64,000 nt of DNA from JAWWPY01 sp963822825. Its GTDB lineage: Bacteria > Actinomycetota > Actinomycetes > Streptosporangiales > Streptosporangiaceae. Shown in pieces: positions 35,275 through 42,901 of this stretch; the stretch's first letter is position 1; every line of letters starts with the position of its first letter. The translations under genes were made by a program, and so were the position numbers. The notes below the pieces were generated by a model that searched no databases, was not told the origin of the DNA, and was given only the letters and a program-made list of their open reading frames with translations. Location: NCBI GenBank assembly GCA_963822825.1, contig CAWGIW010000008.1, positions 186,001 through 250,000 on the forward strand, in the 5' to 3' direction.

Positions 35275-38200
35275 TCAGGAGACGCGCAGGCGCAGGCCGC
35301 GCGGGGTGGGCCGGAACCCGGCCGACTCCAGGGCCCGGGCCAGCGGCGAGTCGTGCACGGCCTCGCCGTCGGCACGCTCCACGGTGAGCCGGCCGAGCGC
35401 GCCGCCGCGGACGGCCCCGGCGAGAGCAGCGGCCCCCGGGCCCAGGACCGCCGGGTCACTGGTCCAGGACAGCAGGGTCCGCCCGCCCCGCTCGACGTAG
35501 AGGACCAGATGGCCGTCGGCCAGCACGACCAGCGCGCCAGCCTTGCGGCCGGGCCGGTGCCCGCCCGGGGTTTCGTCGGGACGGTCGGGCCAGGGGAGTG
35601 CCGACCCGTATGGATTGGCCGGGTCCGCCGCGGCCAGCACAAGGACACCTGGGCCCGCGTCCGTGTCGGCGGCCTGCCCACCAGCCGCCCCTCCTGGCCC
35701 GCTCGCCCATGGATCCGGCGCGGCCGGGATCGCCGGGAAGCTGAAGTCCGCCGCCATGGCGCGCATCCGGTTGACCGCGCCGGGCAGCGCGAACTGCGCC
35801 GCGCCCAGGCTCTCCACGAAGTAGCCGCGCCGGCACTGGCCAGCGTCCTCCATGGCGCGCAGCACGGGGTAGAGCGCGGCGAAGCCCCCTGGCACCCGCT
35901 CCGTGGCCACCGCGCCCCTGGTCAGGATGCCGTGCCGGTCGAGAAGGGTGCGGGCCAGAGCGTGCAGGCGCCGGGTCGGATCGGCCTCGCCGGGCAGGAC
36001 CAGTGACCAGCGCCCGCTGACCGTCGGCGGCCCGGTCCGGCTGGGCATGGCTGGCCTGCCGTAGCCGTGCCTGCGGCCGCCCGGCCGCCCGGGACGCCCG
36101 GCCACCCGCAAGCTGCCGGCTCCCCTGGCCCCGCCGATCGCCCCCCCGCCAGCCGCCGGGCTGGGCGCCCACGGCCGTCCCGAGCTGAGCATGGTGCGCA
36201 GCGGGGCGAGCGTGTCGTTGCTGACCCGGCCCGCCCAGACCAGGTCCCACAGGGCGGCGGCCACCGCCCCGTCGTTGGCGCCCGCCCGTTCCGGCTCCGG
36301 CAGCATGCCCACCGCCCGGTCGGACAGCATCCGGAAGAACATGCCGCCGCCGCCCTCCAGCGCGGCCAGCACCGCCTCGTGCAGCGGCGTCATCGAGATG
36401 TCGCCGGGCGGCGGGAGCAGCAGCGGCGCGGCGGGCGCGGGCGCCAGCACCACCCAGCCATCCCCACCGGGCAGCCCGCCCGCACCCGACCAGACGACCT
36501 CCCCGGCCGCGGTCAGCTCGTCGAGGGCCGACGGGTGGTAGCCGGCCACCCGCCCCGGCAGCACCAGCGTCTCCAGGGCCGACGCGGGCACGGCGGCCCC
36601 CGCCAGCTGGTCCACGGCGTCGTACACGGCGTCCGGGCCGACCCGGTAGCGGCCGCCTGACCCGCCAGCCGCGGCATTCCGGTGATGGCCGGCCGCGGCG
36701 GGCGGGGTTACGTTCTGCCATGAAGGCAGGAACCTGGCCAGAGCCTCCGCGGGCGCGGGCTCCGCCTCCTTGCGGAGCTTGGCCAGGCAACGGCGGCGCA
36801 GCAGCCGCAGCACGCCAACGTCGCACCACTCGGTGCCGCGCCCGCCGGGCAGGAATTCTCCCTCCGCGACCCGGTCCTCAGCGGCGAGCCGGCGCAGGGT
36901 CCCGATGACCACGGCCACCCCGAGCCCGTACCGCTGCGCGGCGGCCGCGGCGGTGAACGGGCCGTGGCCGCGGGCGTACCGGGCCACCAGGTCGCCGAGC
37001 GGGTCAGCCACCGGCTCAGCGAACACCGCCGGCACGCCAGGCGGCAGCGGCACGCCGAGCGCGTCCCGCAGTCGCCCCGCGTCCTCGATCGCCGCCCACC
37101 GGGTTTCCCCGGCCACCCTGACCTCGAGTGCCCGGCGCTGCGCGGCCAGCCCGCCGAGCCAGTCGGCCGCGGCGCCGGAATCGGCGCATCGCTCTGCCAC
37201 TTCAGAAGAAGCGAGCGGCCCTATAGTCCTGAGCAGGTCGGCGACGTCCTCGCCGTCCCGGCACACCCTCGCGGGGTCCAGCCGCTGCAGTTCGCGCTCG
37301 GTGTCGCGGACCACCGACGGATCGAGCAGCTCCCGCAGGTCGGCCTGGCCGAGCAGCTCCGCGAGAAGCGAGGAGTCCAGCGCGAGGGCCTGGGCGCGCC
37401 GTTCGGCCAGCGGCGCGTCGCCTTCATACATGAAGGCGCCGACATACCGGAAAAGCAGCGACCGGGCGAACGGCGATGGGGCCGGCGTCTCCACCTCGAC
37501 CAGCCGGATCGTGCGGCTGGCCAGCTCGCGCATGAGGGTGACCAGCCCGGGCACGTCAAACACGTCCTGCAAGCACTCTCGGACAGTCTCCAGCACGATC
37601 GGGAACGTGCCGTACTTGCCCGCCACCGAGAGCAGCTGGGCCGACCGCTGCCGCTGCTGCCACAGCGGGGTGCGGCGGCCGGGCTGCCGCCTCGGCAGCA
37701 GCAGCGCCCGGGCGGCACACTCACGGAACCGGGAGGCGAACATGGCCGACGAGCCGAGCTCGGCGGTCACGATCTGCTCGACCTCGTCCGGCTCCAGTTC
37801 GGCGATACCAGCCGGCGGCGGTTCGTCGGAGTCGGGGACACGCACCACGATGCCGTCGTCGGTGTGCATGGCCTGGACGTCCATGCCGGGGTACCGGTCA
37901 CGCAGCCGGGCCGCGATGGCCAGCGCCCACGGCGCGTGCACCTGCGCGCCGAACGGGCTGTGCAGCACCAGCCGCCAGTCGCCCAGCTCGTCGCGGAACC
38001 GCTCCATCACCAGGGTGCGGTCGTCGGGCACGTATCCGGTCGCCTCGCGCTGCCCGGTCAGGTACCGGACCAGGTTCGCGGCGGCCAGGTCGTCCAGGCC
38101 GTCCGCGCGCAGCCGGGCGGTGGCCTGCTGCGGTCCGGCCGCGGCGAGCTCGCGGCAGTACGCACCGAGCGCCCGGCCGAGCTCGGCCGGGCGGCCCGGG

Positions 38201-40212
38201 GCGTCGCCGTGCCAGAACGGAAGCTTGCCCGGCTGCCCGGGGGCGGGGGAGACAAGCACCTGGTCGGCGGTAATGTCCTCGATCCGCCAGGAACTCGCGC
38301 CGAGCACGAACACGTCGCCGACCCGCGACTCGTAGACCATCTCCTCGTCAAGCTCACCGACCCGGTGGGAGTTGCGGCCGGAGCCCTCGCGCTGGGACGC
38401 GGCCAGGAACACGCCGAACAGGCCGCGGTCGGGGATGGTGCCGCCGCTGGTCACCGCCAGCCGCTGGCCGCCCGGCCGGCCGCGCAGCATCCCGGTGGTG
38501 CGGTCCCACACCAGCCGCGGACGCAGTTCGGCGAACTCCTCGCTGGGGTAGCGCCCGGCCAGCATGTCCAGGACCGCCTCGAGCACCGGCCGGGTCAGCC
38601 CGGCGAACGGCGCGGCCCGCCTGACCACTCCCTCCAGTTCGCCGATCTCCCAGTCGTCCATCGCCGTCATCGCGACGATCTGCTGCGCGAGCACGTCGAG
38701 CGGGTTGCGGGGGATGTGCAGTTCCTCGATCTGGCCGCCGTGCATCCGCCGGGCGACCACGGCCGCCTGCACCAGGTCTCCCTGGTACTTCGGGAAGATC
38801 ACGCCGCGGGAGACGTCGCCCACGTTGTGCCCGGCCCGGCCGGTCCGCTGGAGCCCGCTGGCCACCGAGGGCGGCGACTCGACCTGGACGACCAGGTCCA
38901 CGGCGCCCATGTCGATGCCCAGTTCCAGACTGGACGTGGCGACCACGGCGGGCAGCCTGCCCTCCTTGAGCGCCTCCTCGATCTGGGCTCGCTCCTGCCG
39001 CGACACCGAACCATGGTGCGCCCTGGCCACCTCGGCGGGCGCTCCCGCCGATGCTCCGGCCTGGGCCATGATCTGCGCTGGCGCGTGCGGTCCCGTGCTC
39101 GGCGCACCGGAGTTTTCTACCCGGGGGTCCGGGGGCTGTCCCCCGGGCAAGCGGAGTTCGGCGAGTTCGTTGAGCCGGCCGCACAGCCGCTCGGCCAGGC
39201 GGCGGGAGTTGGCGAAGACAATCGTGGACCGGTGCTGCTCGATCAGGTCGAGCACCTTTTCCTCGACGTGCGGCCAGATCGACCGCTGCGCGGGCTCGCC
39301 GTCGGGTGATCCGCCGTCCGGTCCTGCGCCACGCGCGGGCAACGGATCGATGTCGGCCATGTCCTCCACCGGCACCACGATCCGTACCTCGATCTGCTTG
39401 CTGCTCGGCGGCGCCGCGATGGTCACCGGCCGGGCCCCGCCGAGGAACGAGGCCACCTCCTCGGGCGGCCGGACCGTGGCCGACAGGCCGATGCGCTGCA
39501 CGGGCCCGGTCCCACGCGGTGCTTCCCCGGCAGGACGACCCAGACCCTCGCGCAGGGCATCGAGCCGTTCCAGGGACAGGGCCAGGTGGGCGCCGCGCTT
39601 GTTGCCCGCCAGGGCGTGCACCTCGTCCAGGATGACGGTGTCCACCCCGCGGAGCGCATCCCGGGCCCTGGAGGTGAGCAGCAGAAACAGCGACTCGGGC
39701 GTGGTGATGAGAATGTCAGGGGGCTTAGCCGCCAGCCGCCGGCGCTCGTCCGCGGCGGTGTCGCCGGTGCGCACCGCGACGCTGATATCCGGCTCATCGA
39801 CGCCCATCCGCCGCGCCATCTGCCGGATCCCAGTCAGCGGGGCCCGCAGGTTGCGCTCGATGTCCACCGCCAGCGCCTTCAGCGGTGAGATGTACAGCAC
39901 CCGGCAGCGGAGCTTCGGATCGGACGGCGGTGGCGCCGCAGCGAGCCGGTCGAGCGCCCACAGGAACGCGGCCAGCGTCTTGCCGGATCCGGTCGGCGCG
40001 ATCACCAGCGTGTTGTCGCCCTTGGCGATGGCTGCCCACGCCTGGGCCTGGGCCTGGGTCGGCGCGGCGAAGGCACCGGCGAACCAGTCCCGGGTCAGCG
40101 GGCTGAACCCGCTCAGGGCGTCCAGGCCTGACGGGGGGGCATCAACGTCACCCCGGATGCGCGGCGCGGCGCCGGGCGGCGCCTTCGGGGGGACCGGCGG
40201 GCGGGTGGGCAT
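35275..40212 (-). CDS. lhr: Lhr-type large ATP-dependent helicase
   Basis: 1645 residues from ATG 40212. Lhr is a 3'-5' superfamily 2 DNA helicase linked to DNA repair. The core has Walker A APTGSGKT near residue 67, the DEVH box in VILDEVHALAGNKRG, motif III LSATVRPPEE, motif IV TIVFANSRRLAERL and motif VI LQRTGRAGHNVGDVSRG. It continues with the Lhr winged-helix and beta-barrel core (RRMHGGQIEEL, MVYESRVGDVFVLGASSWRI) and a long C-terminal domain. A low-complexity insertion (about residues 375-410) sits between motifs IV and V, which is unusual. It is convergent with the MerR gene and divergent from DUF3046; its location just ahead of recA is the conserved actinobacterial one. Confidence 0.93.
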   Translation of the reverse strand: MPTRPPVPPKAPPGAAPRIRGDVDAPPSGLDALSGFSPLTRDWFAGAFAAPTQAQAQAWAAIAKGDNTLVIAPTGSGKTLAAFLWALDRLAAAPPPSDPKLRCRVLYISPLKALAVDIERNLRAPLTGIRQMARRMGVDEPDISVAVRTGDTAADERRRLAAKPPDILITTPESLFLLLTSRARDALRGVDTVILDEVHALAGNKRGAHLALSLERLDALREGLGRPAGEAPRGTGPVQRIGLSATVRPPEEVASFLGGARPVTIAAPPSSKQIEVRIVVPVEDMADIDPLPARGAGPDGGSPDGEPAQRSIWPHVEEKVLDLIEQHRSTIVFANSRRLAERLCGRLNELAELRLPGGQPPDPRVENSGAPSTGPHAPAQIMAQAGASAGAPAEVARAHHGSVSRQERAQIEEALKEGRLPAVVATSSLELGIDMGAVDLVVQVESPPSVASGLQRTGRAGHNVGDVSRGVIFPKYQGDLVQAAVVARRMHGGQIEELHIPRNPLDVLAQQIVAMTAMDDWEIGELEGVVRRAAPFAGLTRPVLEAVLDMLAGRYPSEEFAELRPRLVWDRTTGMLRGRPGGQRLAVTSGGTIPDRGLFGVFLAASQREGSGRNSHRVGELDEEMVYESRVGDVFVLGASSWRIEDITADQVLVSPAPGQPGKLPFWHGDAPGRPAELGRALGAYCRELAAAGPQQATARLRADGLDDLAAANLVRYLTGQREATGYVPDDRTLVMERFRDELGDWRLVLHSPFGAQVHAPWALAIAARLRDRYPGMDVQAMHTDDGIVVRVPDSDEPPPAGIAELEPDEVEQIVTAELGSSAMFASRFRECAARALLLPRRQPGRRTPLWQQRQRSAQLLSVAGKYGTFPIVLETVRECLQDVFDVPGLVTLMRELASRTIRLVEVETPAPSPFARSLLFRYVGAFMYEGDAPLAERRAQALALDSSLLAELLGQADLRELLDPSVVRDTERELQRLDPARVCRDGEDVADLLRTIGPLASSEVAERCADSGAAADWLGGLAAQRRALEVRVAGETRWAAIEDAGRLRDALGVPLPPGVPAVFAEPVADPLGDLVARYARGHGPFTAAAAAQRYGLGVAVVIGTLRRLAAEDRVAEGEFLPGGRGTEWCDVGVLRLLRRRCLAKLRKEAEPAPAEALARFLPSWQNVTPPAAAGHHRNAAAGGSGGRYRVGPDAVYDAVDQLAGAAVPASALETLVLPGRVAGYHPSALDELTAAGEVVWSGAGGLPGGDGWVVLAPAPAAPLLLPPPGDISMTPLHEAVLAALEGGGGMFFRMLSDRAVGMLPEPERAGANDGAVAAALWDLVWAGRVSNDTLAPLRTMLSSGRPWAPSPAAGGGAIGGARGAGSLRVAGRPGRPGGRRHGYGRPAMPSRTGPPTVSGRWSLVLPGEADPTRRLHALARTLLDRHGILTRGAVATERVPGGFAALYPVLRAMEDAGQCRRGYFVESLGAAQFALPGAVNRMRAMAADFSFPAIPAAPDPWASGPGGAAGGQAADTDAGPGVLVLAAADPANPYGSALPWPDRPDETPGGHRPGRKAGALVVLADGHLVLYVERGGRTLLSWTSDPAVLGPGAAALAGAVRGGALGRLTVERADGEAVHDSPLARALESAGFRPTPRGLRLRVS

Positions 40213-40291
40213 ATTTCCATCTTGCCTTGTGCCACCGACAGACCGTGCCACCCAACCGTCCGGGCCAGCCGGTCGGGTAGCCTGCCTGACC

Positions 40292-40486
40292 GTGCGGCTT
40301 ACGGAGTTCTGGCGGCGCATGCGCGTGCAGTTCGGCAACACGTACGCCGAAAGCGTGGCCAAGGATCATGTCTTCGCGAAGCTGGGCAGCCGGACGGTGA
40401 ACCAGGCCCTCGCCGACGGCGTCGAGCCCAAGACCATCTGGCGTGTCGTCAGCGACGAGTTCGACGTGCCGCAGCACCTGCGCTAG
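40292..40486 (+). CDS. DUF3046 protein
   Basis: 64 residues from GTG 40292 (VRLTEFWRRMRVQFGNTYAESVAKDHVFAKLG). This small helical actinobacterial family of unknown function is almost always found next to recA. The conserved middle SRTVNQALADGVEPKTIWRVVSDEFDVP is complete. Its stop codon TAG (40484-40486) is part of a CTAG that also borders the left inverted repeat of the adjacent cassette, so the insertion ends exactly at the stop. Confidence 0.88.
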   Translation: MRLTEFWRRMRVQFGNTYAESVAKDHVFAKLGSRTVNQALADGVEPKTIWRVVSDEFDVPQHLR

Positions 40487-41190
40487 TGCCGTGTCAGGCA
40501 ACCTTTGCCCTCCCCTACAACGGCACGTGAGGGACACTGACTGCGATGAGTGAAGCCCCGTCGGCGCTAGGACGCCGCGTCATCGTCACTGGGCTGGCCG
40601 GGTCCGGGAAGAGCACGTTCTCGCTCGCGCTCGCTGCCAAGACCGGCTTGCCGGTCATTCATCTTGACCTCCACTTCTGGAAGCCCGGCTGGGTTGCACC
40701 GTCGGAGACCGAGTGGCGCGAGAAGCAATGTGGCGTGCTCGCCGGCAACGCGTGGATCGCTGACGGCAACTACCACGAGACACTCGATCTCCGGCTCGAA
40801 CGCGCGGACACCGCTGTGTTTCTCGACCTGCCCTGGTGGCTTTGCGCAGGACGCGCGTTCCTGCGCGGCTTCCGAATGCCGAGCGAGTTGCCCGAAGGGT
40901 GCGACTATTCGGCCTGGCTGCGGTTGCGGGATGAGTGGCGTTTGGCCGTCCGCATCTGGCGAAAACGCCGGTCAGAGCCGGAGCGCGAACACGAAATCAT
41001 TTCGCAGCACAGTCAGCATGTGGCCCTTCACGTGCTCAGATCCAAGCGGGCGGTCAGAGAATTCCTCGACGGTATGGACGCCGACCACGTGGAAGCCGAC
41101 GACGGTTCATCGGACGCCGAGTGACTCGCCCCTAACGCCCGGCTCAGAGTCACGCCCACCAACGAGGCAAACGTTGCCTGACGCAGGACA
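40487..41190 (+). mobile_element. 704-bp cassette with terminal inverted repeats flanked by CTAG
   Basis: The left end at 40487 reads TGCCGTGTCAGGCAAC and then CTTTGCC. The right end, read on the opposite strand from 41190, is TGTCCTGCGTCAGGCAAC and then GTTTGCC. The outer parts are inverted repeats of about 25 bp with a shared 10-bp core, GTCAGGCAAC. Both sides are bordered by CTAG (40483-40486 and 41191-41194), a likely target duplication. The only gene inside is a P-loop kinase; no transposase is present. It separates DUF3046 from recA, which normally lie side by side. It looks like a non-autonomous insertion carrying a cargo gene. Confidence 0.7.
40546..41124 (+). CDS. P-loop kinase, FlaR/topology-modulation-like
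   Basis: 192 residues. Walker A is VTGLAGSGKST near residue 15, followed by HLDLHFWKPGWV, the W-R-E-K segment, IADGNYHETLDLRLERADTAVFLDLP and the R-rich lid FLRGFRMPSELPEGC. This is the adenylate-kinase-like family annotated as DNA topology modulation protein FlaR, whose true substrate is unknown. The ATG at 40546 is chosen because SEAPSALGRRVIVTG gives the usual short lead. The gene is the sole cargo of an inverted-repeat-bounded cassette. Confidence 0.85.
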   Translation: MSEAPSALGRRVIVTGLAGSGKSTFSLALAAKTGLPVIHLDLHFWKPGWVAPSETEWREKQCGVLAGNAWIADGNYHETLDLRLERADTAVFLDLPWWLCAGRAFLRGFRMPSELPEGCDYSAWLRLRDEWRLAVRIWRKRRSEPEREHEIISQHSQHVALHVLRSKRAVREFLDGMDADHVEADDGSSDAE

Positions 41191-41310
41191 CTAGCTCTGG
41201 CAATTCCTCTCGGAACCCGGCCATCCGGAGCAGGTGTGGGCCTGATCTGCTGATGTGCACTCCGGCGGATTAGCGCGGCGCGGGAACCGGTCGCCAGCGG
41301 TCGGCAGCCG

Positions 41311-42117
41311 CTATCCACTAACCGGGGCCGTCCGGACCGATCCGGTGAGCTGGCCGCCGGTCGAGCGGACGGTGCAGACCGCGGTCCGCTCGCCGGCCGC
41401 CCAGGCGCCCGAACTCGGATAAAAGTACGCCTCATCGAGCATCGCCGACAGTTGCGGGTTCATGTAGCCGCTCAGCCGGCTCTGGCAGCCCTGATTCGCC
41501 TTCTGCCGCAGAGCGGCGGCCCCGGGGTACTGCTGGCCGGCCAGCCGGAAGGTGCTGAATACTTCCCCGTCATGTGGCTGGCCGCAGGCCAGTACCCGCA
41601 GCCCGCTGATTCCGTTGGGCGCGGAGTTTATGCACTCGCCAGTGCGGAGGCTGAAAACCTTGGGGAAGACGGCTGCCGCGGCGGGCGGGCGGTGGCTGAT
41701 GATCACGGCGACGGCTATGGCGGCGGCGACAGCCCACGTTCCGCCGAGCGCGAGGCCAGTGATGGCCAGGGACCGGCCGCGGGCGCCGGTCCTGGCGATC
41801 CGGGACAGAGCGATCGGCCCGAAGGTCACGGCCAGCGGGATCAGGGCCAGGATGCCCGTGATCAGGCTGGCGACGGCGAAGCCGTCGACCGGCGGCCGGA
41901 CCGGGGGATCGTCAACGGGCGGCCGGACCGGGGGACTGTCAACCGGCGGCCGGACCGGGGGATCGTCAACCGGTGCCCGGGCCGGGGGATCGTCAACCGG
42001 TGCCCGGGCCGGGGGATCACTGACCGCGCCGGGCTGCTCCTCGTGGTTCTGGTCCAGCCTATGGTTCGGCGCCAGCGCCGTCGGGGGACCGCCCCCATCT
42101 TCGGCTGATGGGTTCAT
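41311..42117 (-). CDS. DUF4190/septum-formation-type membrane protein
   Basis: 268 residues from ATG 42117. The N-terminal 95 residues are cytosolic and Pro-rich, with five nonapeptide repeats. Two membrane helices follow (VASLITGILALIPLAVTFGPIAL and SLAITGLALGGTWAVAAAIAVAVII), typical of DUF4190. The extracytoplasmic domain resembles the Septum_form family: LRTGECINS, VLACGQPHDGEVFSTF, NQGCQSRL and AVCTVRS supply four cysteines for two disulfides. Proteins of this type are widespread in actinomycetes with no assigned function. It lies between the cassette and recA on the opposite strand. Confidence 0.8.
   Translation of the reverse strand: MNPSAEDGGGPPTALAPNHRLDQNHEEQPGAVSDPPARAPVDDPPARAPVDDPPVRPPVDSPPVRPPVDDPPVRPPVDGFAVASLITGILALIPLAVTFGPIALSRIARTGARGRSLAITGLALGGTWAVAAAIAVAVIISHRPPAAAAVFPKVFSLRTGECINSAPNGISGLRVLACGQPHDGEVFSTFRLAGQQYPGAAALRQKANQGCQSRLSGYMNPQLSAMLDEAYFYPSSGAWAAGERTAVCTVRSTGGQLTGSVRTAPVSG
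41884..42018 (-). repeat. Five 27-bp in-frame repeats
   Basis: Units at 41884, 41911, 41938, 41965 and 41992 encode the nonapeptide PPVRPPVDD or PPARAPVDD before the first membrane helix of the DUF4190-type protein. The two copies nearest the start codon are identical. Confidence 0.92.
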
Positions 42118-42372
42118 CTGCACTCCCGGGCGAGAGGTTATGCCTGCCAGGTGGATGCCGGCAGACCGCGCCGATCGGATGTGCCCAGGACCAACTGCGA
42201 CGGTGCGTGCCGCCCAGCGCACTCGCTTCCTACCTTCCCCAGAAGACCTCGCGCATTCATCACATTTACCCCGTGCGACGACATTTTTGCCAAGGCATTG
42301 CGTTGGGCTGCGAAAATCAGTTGCCAGCAGGTCACAGGCACGCTGCGAGGCCGGCATGACCGGAGCGCCTGA

Positions 42373-42663
42373 CGACCGTGGCTTGGCCGCGACGCCCGCA
42401 TCCGCCGCGAGGGCTCGCTCGACCGGGTGCTGGCCGCCTATGGGCCGCTGGTCGCGGAGCTCAGCGACCGCGTGGCCGCTCAGTTCGGCACCCGGCTGCA
42501 CAGCGCCTACCTCTACGGCAGTATCCCGCGGGGCACGGCCACACCCGGCCGCTCCGATCTGGACGCGGACGCTGCCGTCATCACCGACCTGATCGGTGGG
42601 CTGGGGCGATGGCTCGCCGAGGAGTATGGCCGGACTATGGGCGTGAAGGCGCCGAGGGCGTGA
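42373..42663 (+). pseudogene. Nucleotidyltransferase fragment
   Basis: The frame is open from 42373, with a possible GTG start at 42427. It encodes YLYGSIPRGTATPGRSDLDAD, the G-S and D-x-D nucleotide-binding motif of MNT/pol-beta-type nucleotidyltransferases. It then ends after 25 more residues that do not match the family, so two thirds of the protein is missing. It is likely a truncated relic lying between the septum-type gene and the recA promoter. Confidence 0.55.
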
Positions 42664-42717
42664 AACCCGCGTATCGCCAGCAAATTCCTCTGTGGATTCG
42701 GCGTGTCTCGCTGATGA

Positions 42718-42733
42718 TCGAACAGTTGTTCGT
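42718..42733 (+). promoter_or_regulatory. LexA (SOS) box upstream of recA
   Basis: TCGAACAGTTGTTCGT matches the actinobacterial/Gram-positive SOS box (CGAAC-N4-GTTCG perfect dyad). It lies 168 nt upstream of the recA ATG, just after the nucleotidyltransferase fragment, and next to an AT-rich stretch (CTAAGGTAATTACC) that could hold the -10 region. It implies LexA-controlled induction of recA and the coupled recX. Confidence 0.9.
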
Positions 42734-42901
42734 CTAAGGTAATTACCTGGGAGTCGTCCGTAACCGCGCAGCGGCGGCCTTACAGCGGCACCCTCGTCCG
42801 CGGCTTCCTGGCCGCGGTGCCGCACCAGGGCGCGGAGTTTTGTCGGTGGCGGCGCGTAGCGTCAGGACCGGCAGAAGCCCTTGATCCCGACAGGAGTCCA
42901 C

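Noticed and set aside
36964..39309. Long open frame on the plus strand opposite the Lhr helicase
   Set aside because: It is an antisense shadow of a GC-rich gene: no conserved domain, Arg/Gly/His-rich composition, and the minus strand has all helicase motifs.
42281..42360. Small gene in the AT-richer stretch between the DUF4190-type gene and recA
   Set aside because: Only very short frames without motifs; probably eroded sequence around the nucleotidyltransferase relic.
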